Assembly: GCA_030847615.1 (NCBI GenBank)
Contig: JAUMIR010000001.1
Coordinates: forward strand, 250,855,187-250,919,186
From: Gambelia wislizenii
Taxonomy: Eukaryota > Chordata > Lepidosauria > Squamata > Crotaphytidae
Reading direction: 5' to 3'
DNA length: 64,000 nt
Positions within the stretch are counted from its first letter, which is position 1, and every line of letters starts with the position of its first letter. The translations under genes were made by a program, and so were the position numbers. The notes beneath the pieces were generated by a model. The model made no database searches. It had not been told where the DNA came from and saw only the letters and a program-made list of their open reading frames with translations. Positions 1 through 10,689 of the stretch are shown here, piece by piece.

Positions 1-1827
1 ACCAAGCTGCATTATGGAGCCAGGGAACATGGAAGCCCAGTGCAGTGACACTCAGCCAGCAGTAGTGTTGGATCTCAGCTAAAACTGCATCATCTACACA
101 CGAGGTTTGCCTAAGACTACCTACTGAGTCTATGGGGTTGTCTAAATGGTGAAAACAATCCTCAAAGAATTCTCTGGGAATATGATCTGTCTAAATGGGA
201 TCACACATCAATCTGCTGTATTCAGAAGGAGGGGTCCAAATCCACCGTAAACCACTTAGCGAAAGCCTTCAGAGCTTTTCCTGGAGTTTTTAAAAAGCTC
301 AGCGGGGAATGTGCATTCCTGCTCGTTGGGACACACAATTTGATATGAATTGCTTTCCCATAGGAGAGGAAACAAAAGCCTGATTGGTTGGGTGAGCGCG
401 GGGGCTTTTTAACAAGGCAAGCTCCTGCTGCCGCCATGCTGGATTTTCACCTTAGTGAATGAATGCTAAGGAGATAAAACGGGGTGTTTGGGAGGTTTTT
501 TTTTTTTTTTTTTTTTGCTTTTCTGTTAAATCAAAAAATCACTCTATTGCACCTTGGACATCAGTTTTTAAAAATGATTTGGCGGTGGCAAATTGAGATA
601 AGTACAAATGCAAGTAAATCACTCATGGCCACCATCTTGCATGAGAAACTTATGGGGGCAAAAACACCATTAAGACAAGTAGCAGCTGCTGCGAAATGCC
701 ATTGCTGCGAGGCATTGCAGGGTGTGGGGTTTTTTTTGCCTCGTATAGAGAAGCCCTATGGCAGACCTGAAATGCAGAATGAGAATATTCTTATGAATAA
801 GTGCAGTCTCCTAGCAGTAATGCTATTCCATCTCTCACAGAATCACAGTATTATGGGTGCTCCCTTATCTGCTCAGCTAAATTATCCAGTAGGGTATTGT
901 ACCTATCACCACTTCCTCTGATTATCACCAGGAGGGCACAGCTGGTTCAATTCTTGCTATTTGCTGTCAGACATGATAGCCTCAGCTGTTTATTTCTTCT
1001 GGCAACATATCCCTGAGAAAATGTTTATTAAAAAAAAAAAACAAAAAAAACCATGGTATTCCATTTACTGCTGGTGTAGTTAAGTCTTACATATGAGCCC
1101 TCTATAGTAAAGATGAACACATTTAGAAGGCTCAAGGTTCACAAACAGGTCTAAATCAGAGATCACACTAAAGTTGTGCCTGACACAAAAAACAGCTGCT
1201 GTAAATTTCTAGTTCCTTTCTCTCAGATCTCAGGAATTTCCCTTTTTGGACTACAGTTCCCAGAACCCTCCAGCCAGTTCAGTCATTGACCATGCAGTTT
1301 AGGGGAGGGATCTAGAAATTCTAGTCCCCCCAAAAAGAACATTTTTGGCTCTGCTTTAGAGCACACCTTATCTACGTATGTCCTGACATCACAAGATTTG
1401 GCTTTCCTCTGTGCCCTATTGTTCCACACCACTGGATGCTGCTATTGTGGGTAGGAAAAGACAGGATGTAATTCTTCCAGTTCAGAACATGAATAAGTAA
1501 CAGTAGATATTATGGAGGGAGGGGCAGCATTAGTTTTCCTCAACCCGATTTCCTCTAGATGTTGGACTGCTTCTCCATCAGTCCCCAAATAACACAACTA
1601 ATGGTGAAGTATCCTGCAAGCTGAAGTCCAAAAGGACACCCAACTGGGGAAGGCTACGCAAGAAATATGGCTGCCATTTTCTGTGGCAGCCATATTTTTA
1701 TTATCACATCTCATTTTTGTCCATAGTACGAGGAACAGCTGTATGTTCAGAAGAAGGGTGATGGAAGAGGTGGTCTCCCTAAATTGCAATGAACCAAAAA
1801 CACAGAAACATGATGCCTCAAGTCAAA
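1..1827. other. Intergenic stretch, no gene seen
   Basis: No reading frame here resembles a known protein. The stretch has a poly-T run at about 496-516, an A-rich run near 1031-1050 and a short hairpin at about 1665-1698 (AATATGGCTGCCATTTT facing its complement). At about 1240-1340 there is wording of the 'actacagttcccagaaccct' kind common in squamate hAT-like MITEs. Confidence 0.6.
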
Positions 1828-2156
1828 GGACTTTTTCAGATGCATAAAAAGTGCTGTGGAGGGCTCGGGAGAGGTATGCACCTGTTTAGCGTCAGGGGGG
1901 CATTTTCTGATGACGCCATCCCTCTCGCATTACCCTCCGTGTTTATTCTGTGTCGCATGGAAGGAAAAGGCACCACTTTTTACTCATGAAAGTTTTTCGT
2001 GAATAAAAGTGGTGCCTTTTCCTTCCATGCGACACACAAGGAACACAGAGGGTAATGCGAGAGGGACGGCGTTGTCAGAAACTGGCCCCCTGCCGCAAAA
2101 CAGGCGCGTACCTCTCCCGAGCCCTCCACAGCACTTTTTATGCATCTGAAAAGTCC
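1828..2156. mobile_element. Long palindromic (foldback) DNA element, copy 1
   Basis: The whole 329 bp folds on itself. The left end begins GGACTTTTTCAGATGC and the right end is its inverse with one T fewer; the arms meet near 1985-2000. It is flanked on both sides by AAA (1825-1827 and 2157-2159), which fits a 3-bp target duplication. The second copy (2986-4776) has TTA on both sides, so a PIF/Harbinger-like origin is inferred. There is no coding capacity. This copy is uninterrupted and gives the empty-site reference for the element nested in copy 2. Confidence 0.8.
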
Positions 2157-2985
2157 AAAGTCTCTTGCACTTTATTCCCTGGAGAAGCTGGTCATGGGTT
2201 ACAATAGAGGGGGGAGGATCCCATGACAGAGCTGAGTCCAGCCTTGCTTAACCAGACTCCTTCCAGATGTGCTGGACTGCAATTCCTATCATCTTCAGAT
2301 GTCTGAGAGTGATGAAGGTTGAAGTAGGACACATTTTGTGGTTTCTGGATTGGCTTAGACCTTCCAGAAACAATCTGGAACAGAATAATTTTATTCCAGG
2401 TAATGGCAGTCCATTCTCTTGCCCTCTCTAATAATGTTGTTAATTATTGTTAATCTAGCTCTACAAAATATGCAGCAACTGGCTCATAAAGGGAGAAGGT
2501 AACTAAAGAGCTTATTAGCAGAACATTGTCCATTCATATAACCCTTTATTTTCTGGCATTGAGGTAGTAAAAGACCCTGCAAATTGAGAATGGGCTATTC
2601 TGCTGAATGAACGACTTGTATTGCCACTTAAATTCTGGCCTGTCCCTCTGCCAGCAGTTGTTCTTCCCACTTGCCAATAGTTACTATATTCAAAAATTCC
2701 CCAACCCAAGCCAAATGCAGACAGCTATCTACATAGTATGTAAATCTGATGGGCAAATTACACAGATAAGGCCCACTACATTAGCCTATTGAATTTTAAT
2801 GCCCCCCCTTGATCTCCTATCATGCTAAAAGGAGAGACAAAGGAACACATTATTTTTGATGGGTGTTCCTAGTCTGTGAAAATAAGCTTCACATACTGCC
2901 AAAATCTTTTTTTTAAATCTAATTTCTAATGTTATCATACATATGTCTGCTCAGAAGTCAGTTCCTCTGTGTTCAATGAGATTTA
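2157..2985. other. Intergenic stretch, no gene seen
   Basis: No supported gene. At about 2258-2325 there is a degraded copy of a short hAT-like MITE ('agatgtgctggactgcaatt' followed by a partly inverted repeat). The rest is unremarkable AT-rich sequence. Confidence 0.5.
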
Positions 2986-3034
2986 GGACTTTTTCAGATG
3001 CGTAAAAAGTGCTGCGGATGGCTCAGGAGAGGTA

Positions 3035-4492
3035 CCGTATATTCCGGCATATAAGACGACTGGGCGTATAAGACCACTCCCCAATTTCCAGCCAAAAATC
3101 TAGGCTTAGGCATATATTTGCCATATAAGACCACCACCACCCCAATTTGGCTGGCTGACTGACTGGCTGGGGGAGCCTTGCCAGCTGATCCTCTTTGTTT
3201 CCCAACTCACGAGGATCTCCTTGTGAGTTGGGAAAGTGAACAGGATCAGCTGGCAGGGCAACATTCGCCCCTCTCTTCAAGCTTCCAGTCAAACTGGACT
3301 CGAAGGTGGAGGAAAGGGGCAAAAATGCCCAGTTTGCCTCAGCAGCCCCCTTCCCTCCATCTTGGCTCTTTTGAAGGGGACCAAGGGGAAGCGGGGGCGG
3401 CCGCAGCAAACCCCTAGATTTGCCCCCTCTCCCCACCTTCAAGGAAGGTGGGGAGAAGGGGCGAACATGCCCTGTTTGGCTCTACAACCCTGATCCCTCC
3501 TTCTGGGCTCCCTTGCGAAGGAGCCCAGAAGAAGGCATCGGGGCTGCAGAGTTAAACTTGGCATCTTCGCTCGCTCTCCCCACCTTCCTGGAAGGTAGGG
3601 AGGGGGAGCGAATCTAGGGGTTTAACTCTACAGCCCCGATGCCTCCTTCTGGGCTCCCTTTGCAAGGGAGCCCAGAAGAAGGCATCGGGGCTGCAGGGTT
3701 AAACTTGGCATCTTCGCTCGCTCTCCCCACCTTCCTGGAAGGTAGGGAGGGGGAGCGAATCTAGGAGTTTAACTCTACAGCCCCGATGCCTCCTTCTGGG
3801 CTCCCTTTGCAAGGGAGCCCAGAAGAAGGCATCGGCGCTGCAGAGTTAAATGGGGCATCTTTGCTCCTTCACCCCATGGGGAGAGGGGGCAAATCCCGGG
3901 GTTTGGCTCCACAGCCCCGCATCCTCCTTCTGGGCTCCCTTCCAGGAGGGAGCCCAGAAGGAGGAATCGGGGGTATGCAGCCAAATGGGACATGTTCGCC
4001 CCTTCTCCCCACCTTCCTTGGAGGTGGGGAGAGGGGGCAAATCCCGGGGTTTGGCTCCACGGCCCCACGTCCTCCTTCTGGGCTCCCTTCGGAAGGGAGC
4101 CCAGAAGGAGGGATCGGAGCCGCGGAGCAAAATGGGGCATTTTCGCCCTTTTCCTCCACCTTCAAGGAAGGTGGGAGAAAAGGGCGAATCTAGCGGTTTG
4201 CCTCGGCCGCTGCAGAGGCGATCAAGCAGCGGCCGCGGCAAACCGCAACATTCACCCCCTCCTCTGTCTTCCGTTGCTCCCCAAATGGGGAGAAGGCAGA
4301 AGAGGGGGGCGAATGAACTGCTAAACACTTTGCTTCACCCCCCTGCCCCATCTCCTGCCTCTTCGCTCCGTTAGCGAAGAGGCAGGAGATAGGCAGGCAG
4401 GCGAAGCAAAAGTATATCCATATAAGATGATTCTCAATTCTGGAGGGCACTTTTGAGTGCTCAAAAGTCGTCTTATACGCCAGAATATACGG
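3035..4492. mobile_element. TIR element inserted at TA in the foldback element
   Basis: The ends are inverted repeats: CCGTATATTCCGGCATATAA on the left and the inverse of a CCGTATATTCTGGCGTATAA-type end on the right, each continuing through AGACGAC. It sits between TA at 3033-3034 and TA at 4493-4494. The uninterrupted copy 1 has a single TA at the same place ('gagaggtatgcacc', about 1873), so TA duplication on insertion is directly visible. TA duplication points to the Tc1/mariner/pogo superfamily. No transposase is present; the interior is a hairpin-rich tandem array. I do not recognise the family name. Confidence 0.85.
3330..4260. repeat. Tandem array of about 135-147 bp units, each with two hairpins
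   Basis: The phrase CCTCCTTCTGGGCTCCC recurs near 3495, 3642, 3789, 3924 and 4069, giving a period of about 135-147 bp. Each unit holds two perfect or near-perfect hairpins: one built on CTTCTGGGCTCCC with its complement after a 4-6 bp loop, one on CTCCCCACCTTCC with its complement. The many long overlapping proline- and glycine-rich frames on both strands come from this repeat and are not genes. Confidence 0.85.
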
Positions 4493-5368
4493 TATGCGCC
4501 TGTTTCGCAGCAGGGGGCCATTTTCTGATGCCGCCGTTCCTCTCGCGTTACCCTCCGTGTTCCTTCCATGTTGCATGGAAGGAGAAGGCACCACTTTTTA
4601 TTCACGAAAAACTTCCAGGAGGAAAAAGTGGCGCCTTTTCCTTCCATGTGACACGGAAGGAACACGGAGGATAACGCGAGAGGAACGGTGGCATCAGAAA
4701 ATGGCCCCCTGATGCAAAACAGGCACGTACCTCTCCCGAGCCCTCTGCAGCACTTTTTACGCATCTGAAAAAGTCCTTATTCCCAGGCAACTACAAAGCA
4801 ACTAGTATGCTGCAGCCTATTTATGTTAACAACACAAATATTTCTTGACAATTACAAATAAAATCAGAAAGGCCATCCTGCTGTTTTCCCCCACCCATCA
4901 ATTTACGACAACTGAATAGAAAGAAACTCTTGTGTTTCTGTCCTTATACCACACACAAACACATACATGAAGTGAACTCCTTAAAAACCAGGATGGCAAT
5001 GTGAATCTACAAGGCATTACACTCCTATTTGGGGTTTCAATGGACAAAGAAATTGCAACAGCAGGGGTAAATTGTGGATAATTTTGATCCATTCTGCCTA
5101 ACTCTAAGGCAAAAACAGGCTGTTGTGTTTATTAACTCCTTAGTTTGTTCATGCATTTGTTTAGCAGTTCCATTATTAATTTGTCCACTTACTCCAAAAA
5201 GCTCAAACCAGTGTGTGTGGCTTTCCTCCTCTGCCTCACTTTATGCTCAGAACAATCTTGAAATGTTGGTAAGGCCAAAGAGAGCAAGTGGCCCAAGGGT
5301 TTGTGAGTTTCATGGCTTAGTGGGAAGAAGGACCTGGATCTCCCAAGTTCCAATCCAACAGCCTAACC

Positions 5369-5560
5369 CAGGGCTTCTCAGCCAGGGTTCCCTGGACCAC
5401 TTAGGGTTCCATAAGACATTATGACTGGAGAGGACAGACTTCTTTCTTTCATTCATTCATTTTTTTGAGCTGTAGATACAATAATTTTCATGCAGGGGTT
5501 CCCTGAGACCTGAACAACATTTTAAGGGTTTCTCCAGTGTAAACAGGTTGAGAAAGCCTG
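5369..5560. mobile_element. hAT-like MITE
   Basis: The left end, CAGGGCTTCTCAGCCAGG, is mirrored by AGGTTGAGAAAGCCTG at the right end. It is flanked by degraded 8-bp direct repeats (gcctaacc at 5361-5368, ctctaaca at 5561-5568; five of eight match). Wording and TSD length fit hAT non-autonomous elements; there is no coding capacity. Confidence 0.6.
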
Positions 5561-5851
5561 CTCTAACAATTCACTATGCTTCATGAGATTTGTCACTAAA
5601 CGTGATAGTGGGACCACAACTGAAGCAAGTCAGTTGCTTCAAGCGTGGTGTGGACTGGTTGCTGCTTCCTTGCAGCTTAGTCCTGTGTCACTCCACCAAG
5701 TCTGAAAGAAAGGGCAAGTCTCCACACAAACAGATCCAAATTGCCCTGTCTGTTTAATTTTATTTCAGCACCAGCAGTTGGACAATGTCATCTACTGTAC
5801 CAGAGAGCAGCAAGCTAGCTTAAGGGTACAGGGCAGGCCATGTGACATAGG

Positions 5852-6020
5852 ACATTTTCAGACGGCCCTTACTGCGCAAGCAGCCTCCGGAGCAGTAACG
5901 AGGCTGCTGCGCAGCAGGGGGTCCTTTTCAGATGCTGCCGCCCAGTGACCATTTGTGGCATGTACGTGAAGCTTTGGAAGCGGCAGCGTCATATTTCAAT
6001 CACGGGCAACTTCCTGATGA
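5852..6020. repeat. Fragment of a palindromic DNA element
   Basis: Starts with ACATTTTCAGACGGCCC and contains CTGCGCAAGCAGCCTCCGGA and a facing GCGCAGCAGGGGG, similar in layout to the complete palindrome at 25615-25939. Only one arm is clear, so this is probably a truncated relative. Confidence 0.45.
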
Positions 6021-6079
6021 GAATCTCTGATGAGAAGAAGTTAGTGCTATTGAGGTCCCAGTGACCTCCATTAAGTAAC

Positions 6080-6340
6080 AAGTGTGCTGCTTAACAAAAC
6101 AAAATCCAAAATCCACAAAAGAGTGATATCTTTATTGGCCAAACAAAACGCAAAAAACACATGATGTAAGCTTTTGAAGCTCTACTGGCTTGTTTATCAG
6201 GCAAAAGATGTTTTAAAAAATAAGGAAAGAAAAGTGACAGTGTTGGAGTCAAAGGCCTACATTTTGTCTTAGATATTGTTTGTTTTGTTGTTCAATTGAG
6301 GGATATCATGCAGGCAGAGGCCACTGCTTGCAGGTATGAT
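6080..6340 (-). repeat. Dispersed repeat family, antisense copy
   Basis: The reverse complement aligns over about 260 bp with 43400-43690: shared GCAGTGGCCTCTGCCTGCAT, a CTGATAAA(C/G)AAGCCAGT segment, and a tail around GGCCAATAAAGATAT. The two copies differ by scattered substitutions and small indels. The tail resembles a widespread amniote repeat ending '(c)aacacggctacc'; I do not assign a name. Confidence 0.7.
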
Positions 6341-7289
6341 ACAAACTGGCCAAGCTGATTGCCAGCAGAAGATCACTTTTGTGTCTGCAGTGGTTCAGCA
6401 GAACACACAGAGGCATATAATTACTCACCTATTTTTTAAAAAAGGTGATGGCTGACACTAATTGAATGGGGGAAACTGCCCTCCCAAACAACTGTCACTG
6501 GTGCCATTTCTTGGCAAGTGAGGGGGGGGGAGGGATTTCACTTCTTTGCAGCCTTCTCCATTAAGCAAAAATGATTACGCGTGCATTGCTAACGGGCTGG
6601 TTTAACAGCTGATGTGTCAGCGCAAGAAAGCCTCGTAGACGCTGGATAAATGTTTCACTGCATGAATATAAATACATCAATTTCACTTTCCATAAATGCT
6701 CCAGTTTGCTTTCCTCATTGACTGGAGACAATATCCTGTATAATGTCTCTGCCTTCCCAATTGATATTACATCTTAATTATGTGAAAGGAAAGCAATGCC
6801 TGAGAGTCAGATTGCTGCCAGATGGCCAGCACTTATTGACAGAAAAACCTTTTACAGTATCCAGTGCGGATATATAATTTTTTTTATTTTATTTTATTAG
6901 TACACTGAAATTAGAACTCACTCTCCTCGTTTATGATTATAGGCTAGGTTTACAATTATGGCTTAGGTTTATGGTATACAAAACATGCCTCCCCATGTCC
7001 ACTGAGGCCCACCAAATTGTCAGGAGATGTCTTGGTGGATCACCTCCATGGTAGAGTTATTATGCAAAACACATGAACTTCAGATCCCCTACCATCAGGG
7101 CTGGCCCTCTCACTAGGCAGAGTAGGGTACCCATCTCATATGCTGGGGGGAAGGGGTGGCAGTGATGACAGCCTCCTGGTTATTTCTCATTAATGTTTGA
7201 GCTATGGAGGACAGGAGAGAACTAGTGTGTGCCTATGCACTGATTGAAAAGTGGTGCTGGAGGAGAATTCTGTGGTGGATAGCTTGGAC

Positions 7290-7290
<1 letters not shown>

Positions 7291-7319
<29 letters not shown>
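7291..7319. repeat. (AAT)n microsatellite at the 3' end of an L2-like LINE
   Basis: About nine to ten AAT units lie directly next to the 3' tail of the antisense LINE at 7320-8710. They fit the short tandem tails on which this LINE class terminates. Confidence 0.85.
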
Positions 7320-7321
<2 letters not shown>

Positions 7322-8710
7322 TTTATTAATACCCCACCCCTCTGTTAAAACAATCGGGGCGGCTTACAAAAATTAAAATACAACACAGATAAAAATCCCT
7401 AAACATCACCCACCCCACCCTCCCCCATAAAAAGATATTAAACAAATATAAATTAAAAAGCAACTAATCTAAAATCACATTTAAAAAACAATAAATACAA
7501 TAAATGACCAGCAGACTAAAAGAGGCCAGGAGCTCCTGAGGCCGGGATCTAATTAGGAAAGGCCTGCCAAAAGAGATCCGTCTTTAGTGGTTTTTTAAAG
7601 CTACTCAGGCTTGTCATCTGATGGATCTCGTTCGGCAGGTCATTCCACAATTTGGGGGCGATTACCGAAAAGGCCCTCTGGGAGGTTGCAGATAGCCTAG
7701 ATTTTTGTGGCTGAAGCAAATTCCTCCCAGAGGACCGGAGTGCGCAGGGAGGATTGTATGGGAGGAGGCGGTTCTGGAGATAAGTTGGACCCAAGCCATT
7801 TAGGGCTTTAAAGGTAATAACCAACACCTTATACTGGGCCCGGAAACTGATAGGCAGCCAGTGGAGAGATTTTAATACTAGAGTTATATGGTCTCTTCGA
7901 GATGTTTCCGAGACCACTCTGGCTGCCATATTTTGTACCAACTGAAGTTTCCGGACCAAGCATGAGGGTAGCCCCATGTAGAGCACATTGCAGAAATCTA
8001 GACGAGAGGTTACCAGCACGTGCACCACAGTCTCGAGGTCCCTTACTTCCAGGAAATGGCGCAGCTGGCGTATCAGCCGAAGCTGATAACAGGCGCTCCT
8101 GACCGTCGCATTCACCTGACTAGTCATCTGAAGCGATGAATCAAGGAGCACCCCCAGACTACGAACACAGTCCTTAAAGGAGAGCGTGACCCCGTCCAGG
8201 ACTGGAGTTTGCAACCCAACTCCTGGTTTTGGGGCCGCTACCGTGAGCACCTCTGTTTTGTCTGGATTTAATCTCAATCTGTTTTTCCTCATCCAGCCCA
8301 TTACTGCTTTAAGGCAATCATTAAGAGGAGAGACGCCATCGGAATTCAAGGCCGACGATCAAGACAAGGAGAAATAGATCTGGGTGTCATCCGCGTACTG
8401 ATAACACCCAGCCCCATAACTCTGAATAATCTCACCCAGCGGTTTCATACAGATGTTAAACCCGATTGTTTTAGCAGAGGGGCGGGGTATAAATAAATTT
8501 TATTATTGTATTATTATTAAACAGCATCAGGGACAGGATGGCGCCCTGTGGAACGCCACAAGTAAGCTCCTTTCTGTTGGAGCAGCTGTCCCTGAGCAAC
8601 ACCCTCTGGGACCTGCCCGAGAGGAAGGACCGCAGTACCTGGAGCGCAGTGCCTCCGATTCCTAACCCACTCAGGCGATCCAAATAAATTTTAACTGATT
8701 TTATAAAAGC
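7320..8710 (-). pseudogene. L2/CR1-group LINE, antisense, 5'-truncated: reverse transcriptase C-terminal half
   Basis: This is the 3' part of a non-LTR retrotransposon polyprotein. On the minus strand the RT begins near 8690 with GLGIGGTALQVLRSFLSG and SCGVPQG-like wording (CGVPQGAILS). It continues with the catalytic YADD at about 8380 (YQYADDTQIYF), then a long frame from 8349 to 7549 with NPDKTEVL, SRLDFCNVLYMGLPS and LHWLPISFRAQYK, typical of the L2 group. The copy is broken by a stop just after the YADD block and by a nested 56-bp insertion at 8461-8516. The 3' untranslated tail (GGGGTATTAATAAATTTTAT in reverse reading) ends at the AAT microsatellite. The endonuclease half is missing. 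It is inactive. Confidence 0.85.
8461..8516 (+). mobile_element. 56-bp 3'-tail-only LINE insertion nested in the L2-like RT
   Basis: CCCGATTGTTTTAGCAGAGG and the following bases are the inverse of the 3' tail of the host LINE at about 7320-7365. The insert is bounded by TTAAA at 8456-8460 and again at 8517-8521. Removing it and one TTAAA rejoins the RT frame of the host (LFN followed by ICMKPLGE). It is an extremely 5'-truncated copy of the same or a sister family. Confidence 0.8.
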
Positions 8711-9515
8711 AAGATAAAGCACAGAATCAAATCATTTACAACATCCTTGCTGTGTGTACTTTTCCAAGCAATTTTGTGTGTTTTGGTCAAAAGGAAAGGC
8801 ACTGTGAGTCATCCCGCATTTTTCTTAATTCCCTAAAGGCAATGTTCCCATTTGCCCGTGCTTGCACACAATCAAACTGCTCCACCCTGCCTCTCTCTGG
8901 ACATGTTGGACCTCAGTTCCTATCATCTCCCAGCAAGAATCCAGATTGTCCCACAGTCTGGACTGCAAGCTGCTGAGGTGAGGAAGACTGTACTGGAACT
9001 GAGGCTGGAACTGCGTTGTTTCCAAGAAAAGGGAAGAGCAACACAGCAGTGCCCGAGCACTTTGCATCATCACTGGTGTGCCCCCAATTTGTCATACTTC
9101 CATCAGAGGAATCCTTATAAGAAAGAGCCCCTAGAAAGCAGACCCCTTGAAACCTAGCAAAGACCTCAGGAGCAGCTGGGGCCCTAGGGCATGGAGATGG
9201 TGCTGCTGAGGATCCACTCCCTCCAAAAGAAGGAACTTCTGCAGAAGAATGATAAGCAGAGCTGCCTCCAGTCCCTGAGTGGTTATGCTTCAAGAGGCAG
9301 GGTAGAATGGTCCTGCCTGGAGGAGCAGAAGGCTGCAGTAGGGATAGGGTTGCCATATAAGTTGCCAAGATAGGGTCTGGGCCCTCTTCTCCAATCTTCA
9401 GACAAAGGATGAAATCTCAGGGTGACAGCTTTGAAAACTGTGCATCCATTGGTAGATTTTGTATTTTTTTTTATTTGAATGTGCAATTGTGTTTGATGCT
9501 TCAAGTATCATGACA
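8711..9515. other. Intergenic stretch, no gene seen
   Basis: Open frames on both strands here are short and match nothing I recognise. A 'ggacctcagttcctatcatc' segment near 8900 recalls squamate hAT-like MITEs. No other structure is seen. Confidence 0.5.
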
Positions 9516-10126
9516 TCATAGAATCATAGAGCTGGAAGAGACCACAAGGGCCATCCAGCTCAACTCCCAGCCATACAGGAATAAACAATCAAAGTTCTCC
9601 CAACCAATGGCCATCCAGCCTCTTCCAAAGAAGGAGACTCCACCACACTATGAGGCAGTGTATTCCACTGCCAAACAGCTCTTACTGTCAGGAAGTTCTT
9701 CCTAATGTTAAGGTGGAATCTCTTTTCCTGAAGTTTGAGTCCATTGCTCCATGTCCTTGTCTCTGGAACAGCAGAAAACAAGTTTGCTCCATCCTCAGTA
9801 TGACATCCCTTCAAATATTTAAACATGGCTATCATGTCCCCTCTTAACCTTCTCTTCCCCCGGCTTAAACATATCCAGCTCCCTAAGCCACTGCTCATAG
9901 GTCATGACTTCCAGACCTCCCATCATTTTGGTCACCCTCCTTTGGACACACTCCAGCTTGTCCATATCCTTTTGGAATTAGGGTGCCAAGAACTGGACAC
10001 AGTATTCCATGTGCAGAACAGGATGACACTATTACTTCCCTTGATCTAGACACTATACTCCTATTGATGCAGCCTAGAATCACATTAATCACAATGGCTT
10101 TTTTAGCTGCCGTGTCACACTGCTGA
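9516..10126 (-). pseudogene. CR1 LINE, antisense 3' fragment
   Basis: On the minus strand this is the C-terminal end of CR1 ORF2. A fragment near 10120-10050 reads SQQCDTAAKKA and a frame at 9898-9560 reads LSRGKRRLRGDMIAMFKYLK, followed by NGLKLQEKRFHLNIRKNF. The element ends at 9516 with the CR1 3' repeat wording (CATAGAATCATAGAGCTGG on the plus strand). The frame shifts between the blocks. It is 5'-truncated and inactive. Confidence 0.88.
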
Positions 10127-10206
10127 CTCATAGAATCATAGAATTGTAGAGTTGTAAGAGACCACGAGAGCCATCCAGTCCAACCCCCTGCCACGCAGGA
10201 AACCAC
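10127..10206 (-). mobile_element. CR1 3' end, second short antisense copy
   Basis: A second CATAGAATCATAGAATTGTAG start followed by GCCATCCAGTCCAACCCC repeats the CR1 3' terminus immediately beside the previous fragment. It is only about 80 bp long, so it is an independent, heavily truncated insertion. Confidence 0.75.
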
Positions 10207-10299
10207 GATATACTGTTTACACATAAAGGGAATTGTAGTTCTCTGGCAGAATGATGGGAGTTGCAATCAACCTTGAGGCAGCATGATGGGAACTCCATC

Positions 10300-10689
10300 A
10301 TGACACCTACCTTTACTGCTTCTTTCCCTACCCCTGGCAGCCCAGGAGTGAATGGAGCTCTCATGGAGCTGCATTCACTTCTTTGTCGAAATTCCCGGCT
10401 GTTCTGAGGATGAGCGCACGGGAAATTAAAAAGTAAAACGAAAAATACACTTTAAAAAAATAAATAAAACCAAGCTCCTAAACATAGTTAAAAGTTTACA
10501 AGTAACTCAGGGAGGGTACAAAACAGTGTGTCACTTACCTGGATCTCCCAATCGTACCCAGAAGTGTTTGGCACAGACCTCCCACTGAAGTGGGGATCAC
10601 GGCAGCATAATGGGGGACTTTTTTGCCCATTTTGTCATTCCAAAATGGAACAGGTGATCTATTGACAGCTTAGCCCGTCAATAAAAAGA
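10300..10689. repeat. Unnamed dispersed repeat (family A), copy 1
   Basis: It shares ordered blocks with 27554-28130 and 31671-32240: 'cttacctggatctcccaatc', 'acccagaagtg', 'cattga/cactg' near 'gggatc', then 'tctattgacagcttagcccg' and 'gtcaataaaaag'. Spacing is similar in the three copies and none has coding capacity. It is probably a non-autonomous transposon; I cannot name it. Confidence 0.65.

Larger units (their letters stand above)
2986..4776. mobile_element. Palindromic (foldback) DNA element, copy 2, split by a nested element
   Basis: The outer ends (GGACTTTTTCAGATGC at 2986 and its inverse ending at 4776) and the inner arms (4495-4776) match copy 1 at 1828-2156. It is flanked by TTA at 2983-2985 and 4777-4779, a plausible 3-bp target duplication typical of PIF/Harbinger elements. 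The left arm is cut at 3034 by the element at 3035-4492. Confidence 0.8.
4777..7290. other. Intergenic stretch with small repeats, no gene
   Basis: No coding sequence is supported. The stretch contains a hAT-like MITE (5369-5560), a fragment of a palindromic element (5852-6020) and a copy of a dispersed repeat (6080-6340), annotated separately. From 6340 to 7290 I see nothing beyond simple AT-rich runs. Confidence 0.6.

Noticed and set aside
484..921. 145-codon plus-strand frame with poly-Phe start
   Set aside because: It begins in a poly-T run and has no recognisable domain or homologue.
3330..4260. CRISPR-like direct repeats
   Set aside because: Units are continuous with no unique spacers, contain two different hairpins, and the DNA is vertebrate.
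3023..4374. Many long overlapping frames on both strands
   Set aside because: They are products of the hairpin tandem array inside a TIR element.
9191..9373. Short plus-strand frame starting MEMVLLRIHSL
   Set aside because: No domain, no splice context and no similarity I recognise; likely chance.
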